A DNA stretch of 64,000 nt from Caldalkalibacillus mannanilyticus JCM 10596. GTDB lineage: Bacteria; Bacillota; Bacilli; Caldalkalibacillales; JCM-10596. Made by a program: the position numbers and the translations under genes. The notes under the pieces were generated by a model. That model was not told the DNA's origin and did no database searches. It saw nothing but the letters and a program-made list of their open reading frames with translations. Positions 44,839-53,705 of this stretch are shown here, one piece after another (the stretch's first letter is position 1; every line of letters starts with the position of its first letter). The stretch covers positions 1 to 64,000 of the forward strand of contig NZ_BAMO01000028.1 of assembly GCF_000615945.1 (NCBI RefSeq), written 5' to 3'.

Positions 44839-44883
44839 ATTATACCTCCTTGAACCTTACACCGTTTTAATCCCTATCTTACA
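44839..44883 (-). promoter_or_regulatory. Promoter and putative regulator-binding direct repeats of the Yxd-like module
   Basis: On the minus strand TATAAT (44844-44839) has no good -35 at 17 bp. Instead the direct repeat TGTAAG occurs at 44883-44878 and 44861-44856, 22 bp (two helical turns) apart and ending at the -35 region. This is what an activator-dependent promoter bound by the OmpR-type regulator would look like. Confidence 0.55.
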
Positions 44884-45062
44884 TAAACCTTAAAATTTTT
44901 AATGATAAAGATACCAGCATTAATATTTTTCATCCATGAAATGTTCAGTTTTATATGGTCAAACAGACAAATAAATCCTTTACAATAGAAGTAAGAATCG
45001 TACAAATAAAGCTGAAAACATATACATATTTCAACAAAAAAGAAAAAAGTATTGAATATCCC

Positions 45063-45117
45063 TTGACAAAATAAACAATACTATATAATAATTAATATTG
45101 AATTATAATTATTATAA
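45063..45117 (+). promoter_or_regulatory. ahpCF promoter with PerR box
   Basis: TTGACA (45063-45068) and TATAAT (45084-45089) are 15 bp apart. Just downstream, TTATAATTATTATAA (45103-45117) matches the 15-bp PerR consensus TTATAATnATTATAA perfectly. PerR would repress ahpCF until peroxide oxidises it. Confidence 0.85.
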
Positions 45118-45196
45118 ATTAGATGGTGATGCTGTCCTATACTCTGGGCTGACTACTCACTATTCTAAAAAATAACACTTAGGAGGAAGATGTAAA

Positions 45197-45760
45197 ATGT
45201 CTCTAATTGGAAAAGAAGTACTACCATTCGCAGCAAAAGCGTACCATAACGGTGAATTTATCGATGTAACAGAAGCAAATTTTAAAGGAAAGTGGAGTGT
45301 TGTTTGCTTTTATCCAGCAGATTTTACATTTGTATGCCCTACAGAACTAGAAGATCTGCAAAACCAATACGCAACATTAAAAGAACTTGGAGTTGAAGTG
45401 TACTCCGTATCAACAGATACACACTTTACTCACAAAGCATGGCATGATCACTCAGAAGCGATTAGCAAAATTGAATATATTATGGTTGGTGACCCTTCTC
45501 AAAAGATTTCTCGCAACTTCGAAGTACTTAACGAGGAAGAAGGTCTTGCTGACCGCGGTACTTTCATCATTGATCCAGACGGCATCATCCAAGCAGTTGA
45601 AATTAATGCAGGCGGAATCGGCCGCGATGCAAGCACCATTGTTGGCAAGATTAAGGCAGCTCAATATGTTCGCAAAAACCCAGGTGAAGTCTGCCCGGCT
45701 AAATGGCAAGAAGGGGCTGCTACACTTAAGCCAAGCCTTGATCTTGTAGGAAAAATTTAA
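45197..45760 (+). CDS. ahpC: Alkyl hydroperoxide reductase peroxiredoxin AhpC
   Basis: The 187-aa 2-Cys peroxiredoxin reduces hydrogen and organic peroxides. The peroxidatic Cys is in D-F-T-F-V-C-P-T-E (about residue 46) and the resolving Cys in G-E-V-C-P-A-K-W near the C-terminus. Length and sequence are typical. AGGAGG precedes the ATG; the gene lies 11 bases before ahpF and behind a PerR-boxed promoter. Confidence 0.96.
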   Translation: MSLIGKEVLPFAAKAYHNGEFIDVTEANFKGKWSVVCFYPADFTFVCPTELEDLQNQYATLKELGVEVYSVSTDTHFTHKAWHDHSEAISKIEYIMVGDPSQKISRNFEVLNEEEGLADRGTFIIDPDGIIQAVEINAGGIGRDASTIVGKIKAAQYVRKNPGEVCPAKWQEGAATLKPSLDLVGKI

Positions 45761-45771
45761 GGAGCCCAATC

Positions 45772-47301
45772 ATGATACTGGATGCAGATATAAAAGCACA
45801 ATTAGCCCAATATCTTCAACTGATGGAAGGCGATGTGCTCCTTAAAGTAAGCACAGGCTCCGATGATGTATCTCGTGATATGCTTGCTCTGGTAGATGAA
45901 CTGACCACTATGTCAGCCAACATTAAGGTTGAAAAGACTTCCTTACAAAGAACTCCGAGCTTTAGTGTGAATCGCATCGGCGAAGACACTGGAGTAACGT
46001 TTGCCGGTGTTCCACTAGGGCATGAGTTTACTTCCTTAGTCTTAGCTCTGCTTCAAACGAGCGGAAGAGCTCCAAAAGTGGATCAGAAGGTCATCGACCA
46101 AATTAAAAATATGAGTGGTGAATATCGCTTTGAATCCTATATTAGCTTGAGCTGTCACAATTGCCCTGACGTAGTGCAAGCCTTAAACCTGATGAGCATT
46201 CTCAACTCTGGTATCACTCATACCATGATTGATGGTGCTGCTTTCAAGGAAGAGGTAGAAAGCAAAGAGATCATGGCTGTACCGACTGTTTTTCTTAATG
46301 GAGAACCCTTCGGCAGTGGTCGTATGACACTTGAGGAAATCCTCGCTAAGATGGGAAGTGGTCCAGATGCTGCTGAGCTTTCTGAGAAAGACCCATTTGA
46401 TGTGCTTGTTGTTGGTGGCGGTCCCGCTGGTTCAAGTGCAGCCATCTATGCAGCACGCAAAGGCATTCGTACAGGGATTGTTGCCGAGCGCTTCGGCGGT
46501 CAGGTAATGGACACCTTGGGCATAGAGAACTTTATCAGTGTGAAATATACGGAAGGTCCTAAGCTTGTAGCGAGCTTGGAGGAGCATGTCAAAGAGTACG
46601 GTGTAGATGTCATGAACCTACAGCGTGCAAAACGTCTAGAAAAGAAGGATCTAATCGAGGTTGAACTTGAAAATGGAGCCGTACTCAAGAGTAAAACCGT
46701 CATCCTTTCAACAGGCGCACGCTGGCGCAATGTTGGCGTACCAGGAGAAGCCGAGTTCAAAAACAAAGGGGTCGCTTATTGTCCCCATTGTGACGGTCCC
46801 TTGTTTGAAGGAAAGCATGTGGCAGTGATTGGCGGAGGTAATTCTGGTATTGAGGCGGCGATTGACCTTGCAGGTATTGTCAAGCATGTAACTGTTCTTG
46901 AGTTCATGCCCGAGCTGAAAGCAGATGCGGTTCTTCAAGAGCGCCTGCATAGCCTTCCTAACGTAACCGTCCTTAAGAACGTTCAAACAAAAGAAATCAC
47001 AGGTACTGATAAAGTAAACGGGATTTCCTACATCGATCGTGAAACAGGGGAGGAGCATCATGTTGAACTACAGGGTGTCTTCGTTCAGATCGGACTTGTA
47101 CCCAATACCGACTGGTTAGGTGACGCGATCGAACGTACCCGTTTCGGTGAAATCATGGTCGATAAGCACGGTGCTACAAACCTCCCAGGAGTATTTGCAG
47201 CAGGCGATTGTACTGATAGTGCCTATAAGCAAATCATTATTTCCATGGGATCAGGAGCAACAGCAGCCTTAGGTGCCTTCGATTACCTCATTCGAAATTA
47301 A
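45772..47301 (+). CDS. ahpF: Alkyl hydroperoxide reductase flavoprotein AhpF
   Basis: A 509-aa NADH-dependent disulfide reductase that recycles AhpC. An N-terminal double thioredoxin-like domain carries the C-H-N-C active site (about residue 128), and the C-terminal thioredoxin-reductase-like part has the FAD motif V-G-G-G-P-A-G-S-S-A, the redox C-P-H-C-D-G, the NAD motif V-I-G-G-G-N-S-G and the late A-A-G-D-C-T-D. AAGGAG precedes the ATG. Confidence 0.96.
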   Translation: MILDADIKAQLAQYLQLMEGDVLLKVSTGSDDVSRDMLALVDELTTMSANIKVEKTSLQRTPSFSVNRIGEDTGVTFAGVPLGHEFTSLVLALLQTSGRAPKVDQKVIDQIKNMSGEYRFESYISLSCHNCPDVVQALNLMSILNSGITHTMIDGAAFKEEVESKEIMAVPTVFLNGEPFGSGRMTLEEILAKMGSGPDAAELSEKDPFDVLVVGGGPAGSSAAIYAARKGIRTGIVAERFGGQVMDTLGIENFISVKYTEGPKLVASLEEHVKEYGVDVMNLQRAKRLEKKDLIEVELENGAVLKSKTVILSTGARWRNVGVPGEAEFKNKGVAYCPHCDGPLFEGKHVAVIGGGNSGIEAAIDLAGIVKHVTVLEFMPELKADAVLQERLHSLPNVTVLKNVQTKEITGTDKVNGISYIDRETGEEHHVELQGVFVQIGLVPNTDWLGDAIERTRFGEIMVDKHGATNLPGVFAAGDCTDSAYKQIIISMGSGATAALGAFDYLIRN

Positions 47302-47333
47302 GCGATAAAAGAAACGATATTTTAGGATTCTGT

Positions 47334-47369
47334 AAGAGGTTTTACTATGCTTGCGTAGTAAAGCCTCTT
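47334..47369 (+). terminator. Terminator of ahpCF
   Basis: AAGAGGTTTTACTA (47334-47347) pairs with TAGTAAAGCCTCTT (47356-47369), followed by TCCTTTT. The 250 bases after it up to 47624 contain no gene that I can support. Confidence 0.8.
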
Positions 47370-47624
47370 TCCTTTTCATATTGACATTCTCAGTAAGGTA
47401 GTAGAAACTAAATTTAAAACGACCCTCATATACTGCCAACTGCTGATAAATTAGATTGTAATAAAGAATCTCTATACATATACGGGACTTAAGTAAAGAG
47501 TATTATGAATAAAGTAGACTTCCATCAGATTACGTTTTTACTCTACCTGATGGTTAGAATAGAACAGGATAAATAGCTTCAGCTTCGAATGGGAAGTAGG
47601 GGGAATAGAGAATAGAGGTGGAAT

Positions 47625-48197
47625 ATGAAAGTTATTGGTTTTATAGTACGACTTATAGGAATTATGTTGATTGGTGTCTTTTCTTTAATGTCATTAGTTT
47701 TTGTCATTTATATCCTTACATCAAAAGCAGCGATGGGGACGAGCATATTCGGACTCATCCTAACTGCTATCATCTTCGGTCTACCAGGCTTTTTGTTGTA
47801 CAGATACGGGGGAAAACTCGCTAGAGGAACAGGTCATACCGGACAAGGACAGCCTAACGGCGAATTTAACGCCGCCTTTAACCAGGTATTCGACAAAGCT
47901 TTTTCAGGTTCTCCAGAATCATCACAGGATCTCGGCAAAGATATCAATAAATTGGTTGACCAAACACTATCTATGAAGCATAACAGTGGGAATACTCATA
48001 CGACAACGAAAACAGTTCATACCCAAACTATTTCATCAGGTGAAATGCCTGATTGGGCAAAATCGTTAGCACAACAGGCAGCTGCGCAAGCTTCACCCCA
48101 GCCACGATCAGTAACCTGCAAAAGCTGTGGTGCAAACAGCGTGGTCAAAACACACGATGCCGTTTGCGAATATTGTGGAGGGATCTTAAGTGAGTAG
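47625..48197 (+). CDS. Membrane protein with C-terminal zinc ribbon
   Basis: A 190-aa protein with two transmembrane helices in the first 60 residues, then a cytoplasmic region rich in G/Q/S/T (a T-H-T-T-T-K-T-V-H-T stretch) and a C-terminal C-K-S-C-G...C-E-Y-C-G zinc ribbon. I do not recognise a family. The layout, an anchor plus a zinc ribbon, recalls the YdjG-like protein in this window but is not homologous by eye. AGAGGTGG precedes the ATG; the gene stands alone. Confidence 0.75.
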   Translation: MKVIGFIVRLIGIMLIGVFSLMSLVFVIYILTSKAAMGTSIFGLILTAIIFGLPGFLLYRYGGKLARGTGHTGQGQPNGEFNAAFNQVFDKAFSGSPESSQDLGKDINKLVDQTLSMKHNSGNTHTTTKTVHTQTISSGEMPDWAKSLAQQAAAQASPQPRSVTCKSCGANSVVKTHDAVCEYCGGILSE

Positions 48198-48240
48198 AAT
48201 GTGTATCGTGTAAAATAAGTTGTAAGTAAATTGAATTGAT

Positions 48241-48277
48241 CGAAAACACCATTCTGTTTGATAGAATGGTGTTTTCG
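48241..48277. terminator. Bidirectional terminator between convergent genes
   Basis: CGAAAACACCATTCT (48241-48255) pairs with AGAATGGTGTTTTCG (48263-48277), 15 bp perfect. Confidence 0.9.
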
Positions 48278-48281
48278 TTTG

Positions 48282-49262
48282 TTATCTCCTAGCTAGCTCT
48301 CCCATAACCCAATTCGTTCTCGCACCTGTCACTCCCGTACTCGGGCACTGGTTACTATTTGTTGTTAATTCAGCTACAATCGTTTCTACAAGGGGTTGAT
48401 GAATGTGCTGAGGTCTTTCGAAATTCCATTGCTTTGTTTCATTCGCGGTTGTTAAAACAATGGGCTCATCTCCAAAAGTAGAAAAAGTTATTTTTCCCTT
48501 GCTACCGATGATTTCATTGATATCGACGTCTTCATAAGCAGAAAAACACCAACTTCCTACACCATGGACTCCAGATTCAAAGCGATAAGTTCCTGTAACG
48601 ATATCTTCCGCCTGATAATACCCTGCTTGATTGGAAGCAATGCCTTGAGCCTCCTTAATCGGGCCCAGCAAGAAATCTAATAAATCAAGCGTATGACTGG
48701 CTAAATCAAAAAACAATCCTCCTCCAGACAATTCGGGTTGAACCCTCCACGGGAGATTTAGTGGATCCTTCACGTCTTCTGAAGCTTTTTTATATTGTGT
48801 TGTCATGACGAAACGAAGGTCTCCAATCACTTTATTTTCCAAGAGCTCTTTTATTTTAACAAACCGAGGCAACGCTCTGCGGTAATAAGCCACATATAAA
48901 GGGACACGAGCAGCCTGACAAGCAGCGATCATTTCTGTACATTCAGCAAAGGTGATTGCCATGGGCTTCTCTACATAGACAGGCTTTCCTGCCTTGGCAG
49001 CCTTTAGTGTATATTCCTTATGTGAATTCGGTGGTGTGGCAATATAGACAGCATCGACATCTGGATCATTAATCAGGTCATCGGCATCATCGTACCATTT
49101 TGGAACTCGATGTCTTTCGGCATAGTCTTTCGCTAGTTCACCGGTTCGGCGCATAACGGCAACCAACTCTGAATTTTTAACTTTTTGGAATGCAGGACCA
49201 CTTTTCACCTCAGTCACAGCACCACATCCAATAATCCCCCAACGAACTCTATTAAATTTCAT
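48282..49262 (-). CDS. Gfo/Idh/MocA-family oxidoreductase
   Basis: A 326-aa NAD(P)-dependent sugar or inositol-type dehydrogenase. The N-terminal Rossmann motif is G-I-I-G-C-G-A-V, then Y-I-A-T-P-P-N-S-H and the lysine of V-E-K-P-M-A (about residue 98), with G-G-G-L-F-F-D-L-A-S-H-T at the active site. The substrate cannot be told. AAGGAG precedes the ATG; it is a single-gene unit. Confidence 0.9.
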   Translation of the reverse strand: MKFNRVRWGIIGCGAVTEVKSGPAFQKVKNSELVAVMRRTGELAKDYAERHRVPKWYDDADDLINDPDVDAVYIATPPNSHKEYTLKAAKAGKPVYVEKPMAITFAECTEMIAACQAARVPLYVAYYRRALPRFVKIKELLENKVIGDLRFVMTTQYKKASEDVKDPLNLPWRVQPELSGGGLFFDLASHTLDLLDFLLGPIKEAQGIASNQAGYYQAEDIVTGTYRFESGVHGVGSWCFSAYEDVDINEIIGSKGKITFSTFGDEPIVLTTANETKQWNFERPQHIHQPLVETIVAELTTNSNQCPSTGVTGARTNWVMGELARR

Positions 49263-49361
49263 GAAACGGTTCTCCTTTTCCGCAAATTAAATATGTGAAG
49301 ACTTCTTTCGCATAAAAAACTTTAAATCTAACAACAATAGAAGAGGAAGGAGGCGTACACG

Positions 49362-49850
49362 TTGAATAAAGATCGTAGCCAATATTACTTTTTAATCCTC
49401 ACTACTATTATTGGATTGGTTTTATTACCGTTCGCCATTGTAAAGCGTTCATTTAAAGATTGGGTTATTGTCTACCTAGTTAGTTTCATTGGTAATTTTT
49501 TTGCAGATAAATATTTAGTATCCAAAGGGTATCTAAAGTACCCAATCAAACTTTTTCGAAAGTATAAAATCCACCTCCCTTTTGATTATATACATTACCC
49601 TTTATTGTTACTTTACTATAATCAATGGACACTCAACAGCAAACCGATTGGAATTTTTGCCAAGCTTATGCCTTTCGTTATTCCTCAAACCATTATTGAA
49701 ACCATTGCAGCAAAAAAAACCAAGCTCATCACCTGGAAAAAGGGCTGGACTTGGTATCATTCATTCATAAGCCTTATGTCAAAATTTTTACTGTGCAGAG
49801 GGATCATTGCACTCATAAGAGTTATTAACAAAGGGAAAATTTCAATATAA
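49362..49850 (+). CDS. CBO0543-like multipass membrane protein
   Basis: A 162-aa integral membrane protein with four hydrophobic segments (residues about 9-27, 33-51, 77-90, 97-112). The pattern R-S-F-K-D-W, F-A-D-K-Y-L-V and H-Y-P-L-L-L-L-Y-Y-N-Q-W recalls the CBO0543 family of Clostridia/Bacillus; function unknown. The start is TTG at 49362, with AAGGAGG 9 bases upstream. It is followed by a convergent membrane-protein gene. Confidence 0.75.
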   Translation: MNKDRSQYYFLILTTIIGLVLLPFAIVKRSFKDWVIVYLVSFIGNFFADKYLVSKGYLKYPIKLFRKYKIHLPFDYIHYPLLLLYYNQWTLNSKPIGIFAKLMPFVIPQTIIETIAAKKTKLITWKKGWTWYHSFISLMSKFLLCRGIIALIRVINKGKISI

Positions 49851-49885
49851 TTATACTTTTAAGCTTTATCGCTCTTTTCTATAGC

Positions 49886-50740
49886 CTAAGTCGAGTGAAC
49901 AACCCGCACCTCATTTAAGGTGAATTTTTCAAGGATGTAAATGAAGAGCAGAGATCCTGCACGTATACAGATTAAATATATCAAATTCCAGCCATGTTGG
50001 AAAACCATTATATCAATTAACAGGAGGATAACATCTGTTATGATCACGATAATAAAAGGGGCAATCTTCCAGTATTTATTCTTGGGAACGTAGATAAAGA
50101 AGATGACAATAAAAGCCAGTATGACATGGTATAAAAAACCACTGAACAATGTACTGTCTCTATAAATGTTCTCAACCCAATGCACCCGAAAAAAGAGTTT
50201 GTCAAAAAGCATCAGCACGCTTGTTGGAGTCTGCAAAATGATCCAAGCAATTGTCCAAAAAACAAGGATTCGAGGAAACCTACTGTTGGTTTCATATAAA
50301 AAAACATACCATTTCCTCAAGATAATCAAAAATATAACGGCAAGGATGCCAGTCAAATAAGTCGGCCACCAATGCTGACTATAGGCACCTACTTTAAGAA
50401 AGATTTCCTCGGTTAGCATGTACCAGATAGAGATCAGCCCAATCCACAGGTAGGAAGTTTGAAATCTCATGACAAAAATCGCTGTCGAAGCCCAATAAGC
50501 TGAATTTCCTATAATATGACCGAGAATATTTTCTTTAAAAGGATCCGCATAAAGACCGGGCTTATAGGCGTATGCATCGAAGACAAAAAGTACGAAGGCT
50601 TCACCCACCCATACCCAAGCTGTCGTGAATAAAAAATAGGTGAGTAAGTCCCCCGCCTTTCCTTTTCGATACACAGTATAGGCGGTCATTATCACCCCAA
50701 AAACAATTAATCCATAATACCAGACTATATTCGGCATCAT
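49886..50740 (-). CDS. Multipass membrane protein of unknown function
   Basis: A 284-aa protein with eight to nine hydrophobic helices through its whole length and short polar loops (Y-R-K-G-K-A-G-D, T-N-S-R-F-P-R). I do not recognise a family with confidence; such proteins occur near sporulation-germination and CBO0543 genes in Bacillales. Start: ATG 50740 with GAGAGGGAG upstream is preferred over a GTG at 50758. It converges on the TTG-started gene at 49362-49850. Confidence 0.7.
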   Translation of the reverse strand: MMPNIVWYYGLIVFGVIMTAYTVYRKGKAGDLLTYFLFTTAWVWVGEAFVLFVFDAYAYKPGLYADPFKENILGHIIGNSAYWASTAIFVMRFQTSYLWIGLISIWYMLTEEIFLKVGAYSQHWWPTYLTGILAVIFLIILRKWYVFLYETNSRFPRILVFWTIAWIILQTPTSVLMLFDKLFFRVHWVENIYRDSTLFSGFLYHVILAFIVIFFIYVPKNKYWKIAPFIIVIITDVILLLIDIMVFQHGWNLIYLICIRAGSLLFIYILEKFTLNEVRVVHST

Positions 50741-50824
50741 CGTCTCCCTCTCATACACGAAATTTTAGGATATATCAGCTATTATATCCATACATCGAGG
50801 CGATTCATGCATCTAATCCTATGT

Positions 50825-50848
50825 AAAAAAGCCACCCTAAGGTGACCT
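50825..50848 (-). terminator. Terminator of the cupin gene
   Basis: Minus strand GTCACC-ttag-GGTGGC then TTTTTT. Confidence 0.7.
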
Positions 50849-50873
50849 AATCGTTATCCATTTCTCGAGTGTA

Positions 50874-51410
50874 TCAAGGAGGGCCTATGATCACAGTCTG
50901 ATCGATCGGCTCGATTACTTCAGCCCATTGTGTTGCATTTATGCCGTACATCATCTGGAACACCTCAGGAGGCGTCTTCCTTAAGATATCGGATCCATAA
51001 ACAATATCAAATTCTTTATTGTCAAAACTGACCACGAGGCGGGTGTGATCCATTACTGCAATTGTCCAATGCCACCATCCCATCGGTATATACACCGACT
51101 GATGGGGTCCAATGCGGTAAGTAAGCAATTGTAGGGTAAAGGGATTTAGAACGTATTCGATAATCCCTCCCTGTATCAAGTAGAGTAGCTCGTTCGCGTT
51201 TGGGTGATAATGAGGTTCTATGCCATGCCCTTTGCTTAAATATAAGTCCACCAAGCTTAAGCCTTGTATAACAGGCAACTGTTTGGCAGTTTGATAAAGA
51301 ATAAAATTTTGATCGTCCTTCACAAAGTAGGGGGAGGTTCTTAAATCAAAGGACAAGTTCAAAGAAGGAGAGCTGAGATCGTTTTGATTATCGGAAGTTG
51401 ACATGCGCAT
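50874..51410 (-). CDS. Cupin-domain protein
   Basis: About 178 aa with one cupin beta-barrel. The metal-binding motif is P-H-Y-H-P-N-A-N-E-L-L-Y (first cupin box) and the second half has W-W-H-W-T-I. It resembles the C-terminal parts of oxalate decarboxylase and spore-coat cupins, and could be an enzyme or a sugar/phosphate binder. Start ATG 51410 with AAAGGTG upstream; ATG 51404 is also possible. The longer frame from 51449 is not supported. Confidence 0.82.
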   Translation of the reverse strand: MRMSTSDNQNDLSSPSLNLSFDLRTSPYFVKDDQNFILYQTAKQLPVIQGLSLVDLYLSKGHGIEPHYHPNANELLYLIQGGIIEYVLNPFTLQLLTYRIGPHQSVYIPMGWWHWTIAVMDHTRLVVSFDNKEFDIVYGSDILRKTPPEVFQMMYGINATQWAEVIEPIDQTVIIGPP

Positions 51411-51505
51411 GATCACACCTTTCCTAGCAATGAGAGAATGAATTATCATGCCTTATATAAGAATATATTCAAGAATGCAAAAAGTTATGATTATCTGTCG
51501 AATGA

Positions 51506-51991
51506 TTATAGACTCATACTAAACAACCTTTCATGTTGAAGTAACCATTCCTTCCTCCATAAGCCACCAGCATAGCCTGTCAAATTCCCATTTGAGCCAA
51601 TAATGCGATGACACGGAATGACAATACTTAATCTGTTCTTCCCATTAGCACTCCCTACAGCTCTAACGGATTTTTCACTTCCTATGGTCATAGCAATCGC
51701 TTTATAGGATACTGTTTTAGCATAAGGAATACTTGATAATGCCTTCCACACGTTCTTTTGGAATGCTGTACCCTCGTAGTGATAGGGAAATGTAAACCCT
51801 TTCCGTTCTCCTCTAAAATATTCTTCAAGCTGGGTAGCGCATTCCATCAATACCTTTGGAGTTTGGTCTTGTATTTGATGCTCCAATCCTTCACGCTCAG
51901 AAAACATAATGGAATAGATTGCTTGATCAGTACCTACTATTTCTATCACTCCAATGGGAGATTCTAAATCTAATTGATGTAGATTATTCAT
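51506..51991 (-). CDS. ogt: Methylated-DNA--[protein]-cysteine S-methyltransferase (Ogt/AdaB)
   Basis: A 161-aa suicidal DNA-repair protein that takes methyl groups from O6-methylguanine. The acceptor Cys is in I-V-I-P-C-H-R-I-I-G; the DNA-binding helix is V-R-A-V-G-S-A-N-G-K-N. The ATG at 51991, with GGAGG upstream, overlaps the alkA stop by ATGA. It is the last gene of the adaptive-response operon adaA-alkA-ogt. Confidence 0.93.
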   Translation of the reverse strand: MNNLHQLDLESPIGVIEIVGTDQAIYSIMFSEREGLEHQIQDQTPKVLMECATQLEEYFRGERKGFTFPYHYEGTAFQKNVWKALSSIPYAKTVSYKAIAMTIGSEKSVRAVGSANGKNRLSIVIPCHRIIGSNGNLTGYAGGLWRKEWLLQHERLFSMSL

Positions 51992-52893
51992 AGTAAAGAC
52001 CTCCAGAGATAAAAGGTTGCATAGGCTTGCCAGCCTTCCCACTTTGATCCTAACTCTTTAATTTCTTCTATTGTTGGCTTACATTCACGCCCTAACTGAA
52101 GTTTTAGAGCATTATGCAGCCCAACATCAGCTATGGGGAAAGCATCAGGTCGACGAAAACATTTCATTATTACATAATCTGCCGTCCAAGCCCCTATTCC
52201 TCTGCTATTCATTAATGCTTGTCTAATGTCTTGACTATCCTGTAGCTTTTGCAACTCTTCCTTTTTTAGTTCACCATTTGCCATGGCTTTAGCTACTCCA
52301 ATAACATATTCAGCTTTCCTAGTCGAAAATTTAAGCTCTCTTAAATCTTCCACTTCTAAAGCGGCAATTTTCTCATGGGTTGGATATAACCAATACGTTT
52401 CTCCTTCGAAAACAAGGGAGTCTCCATGCTCTTCAATAAAACGCTGCTTTAGTGTATAGGCAAAAGTTAAATTGATTTGTTGTCCTATAATGGCCCATGT
52501 CAGCGCCTCGAATAAATCTGGAATACACATGATTCTCAATCCATGATATGTATGGACCAAACGGGACAGTATCTCGTCCTTTTTAGCCATTTTATAAAAA
52601 AGACCTATATCCTTATCCATATCAAACCATTCCCATATATATGCTGCAACAGTGTCGCGTGCCTCTTTTGATGGGGAATTGACTGGAAATTCAACTTTTA
52701 ATGATTTTTGAGTGAAGCCAATTTTAGATAAGATCATTTCATCTCTCACTTTGAATAGTTTATATACATATCCATCGCTAATTTTATACAACATCTCCAA
52801 TTCAGACCTACTTAGAAACGTTAAACACTCCTTAGCATCGAATTCGACTGGTGGACAAATCTCTAGATAAGATGGCTGATCAACTCCATTCAT
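51988..52893 (-). CDS. alkA: DNA-3-methyladenine glycosylase II (AlkA)
   Basis: A 301-aa glycosylase that removes alkylated purines from DNA. The helix-hairpin-helix with catalytic Asp appears as R-G-I-G-A-W-T-A-D-Y-V and A-F-P-I-A-D-V-G-L; the N-terminal 100 residues are the AlkA_N-type domain. It starts 3 bases after the adaA stop and overlaps ogt. Confidence 0.92.
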   Translation of the reverse strand: MNGVDQPSYLEICPPVEFDAKECLTFLSRSELEMLYKISDGYVYKLFKVRDEMILSKIGFTQKSLKVEFPVNSPSKEARDTVAAYIWEWFDMDKDIGLFYKMAKKDEILSRLVHTYHGLRIMCIPDLFEALTWAIIGQQINLTFAYTLKQRFIEEHGDSLVFEGETYWLYPTHEKIAALEVEDLRELKFSTRKAEYVIGVAKAMANGELKKEELQKLQDSQDIRQALMNSRGIGAWTADYVIMKCFRRPDAFPIADVGLHNALKLQLGRECKPTIEEIKELGSKWEGWQAYATFYLWRSLL

Positions 52894-52896
52894 TTT

Positions 52897-53493
52897 CTAG
52901 CTCCCTTCATTCTTTGTGCTTGATGCACGACCATTGTTACCAGTATGACGAAATTCGCTAGGTGAACAATTTGTGATACGTCGAAACGCTTTATAGAAAT
53001 TAGACGGACTTTGGAAGCCCACCTCATAGCAAATCTCAAGATTTGTTCTATTTGTGCTTCTAAGTAGATGTCCTGCCTTATCAATTCTAATTTTCTCTAA
53101 ATAAGTACGTGGAGTTTCTGAAGTTTCCTGCTTAAATAATCTTTCCAGATAAAAAGGACTGACACCAACATGATTCGCAATATCCTGCAAGGTCAGCCTT
53201 TGTTTATAATGATTGACTAAGTAAGCAATGACTTTTTGGACAAGCTCCATATGCGGGGAATGCTCCACTTCCGGCTGACATCTTTTACACGCTCGATAAC
53301 CCGCTTTCTCCACTTCATTCATATCAAAGTAGAATTCTACATTGGTTTTTTTCGGTTTTCTTGATCTACAGGAGGGACGACAATATATTTTTGTAGTTTT
53401 CACTGCGGTAAAAAATAATCCATCGTACGTTCTGTCACAAGCAATGATAATCTCCCACATCTCATCAAAAGAAAGCGTACTCTTTTCCACCAT
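52897..53493 (-). CDS. adaA: AdaA, methylphosphotriester acceptor and AraC-type activator
   Basis: A 198-aa protein with an N-terminal Ada zinc domain, in which C-R-P-S-C and C-K-R-C hold the metal and the first Cys accepts methyl groups from DNA phosphotriesters, and a C-terminal AraC-type helix-turn-helix (L-T-L-Q-D-I-A-N-H-V-G-V-S and E-V-G-F-Q-S-P-S-N-F-Y-K-A-F). Methylation turns it into an activator of this same operon. AAGGAGGG precedes the ATG. Confidence 0.94.
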   Translation of the reverse strand: MVEKSTLSFDEMWEIIIACDRTYDGLFFTAVKTTKIYCRPSCRSRKPKKTNVEFYFDMNEVEKAGYRACKRCQPEVEHSPHMELVQKVIAYLVNHYKQRLTLQDIANHVGVSPFYLERLFKQETSETPRTYLEKIRIDKAGHLLRSTNRTNLEICYEVGFQSPSNFYKAFRRITNCSPSEFRHTGNNGRASSTKNEGS

Positions 53494-53619
53494 TCATTTC
53501 CCTCCTTTCTAGTTACCACTTGTATACGTTGTAAAATTCCTCATAGATCTATATTGCCCTTATTGTATCAAGTCACCTACATTCATTTCGTCCTCAAACT
53601 TGCTCTTATGGTCTATCAA

Positions 53620-53660
53620 TAGAAAAAATGAGCTTGAAGTATCACTCACTTCAAGCTCAT
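53620..53660 (-). terminator. Terminator of mqo
   Basis: Minus strand ATGAGCTTGAAG (53660-53649) pairs with CTTCAAGCTCAT (53639-53628), then TTTTTT. Confidence 0.88.
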
Positions 53661-53705
53661 GCTTTAATTTTCATCTAATCTCTTTGTTTTCTACTTCACA
53701 AAGGA

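Noticed and set aside
45452-47061. Minus-strand frames inside ahpC and ahpF
   Set aside because: Antisense shadows of two well-known genes.
47519-47566. Terminator-like CCATCAG...CTGATGG hairpin
   Set aside because: Only seven base pairs with a very long loop and no adjacent gene end or T-run.
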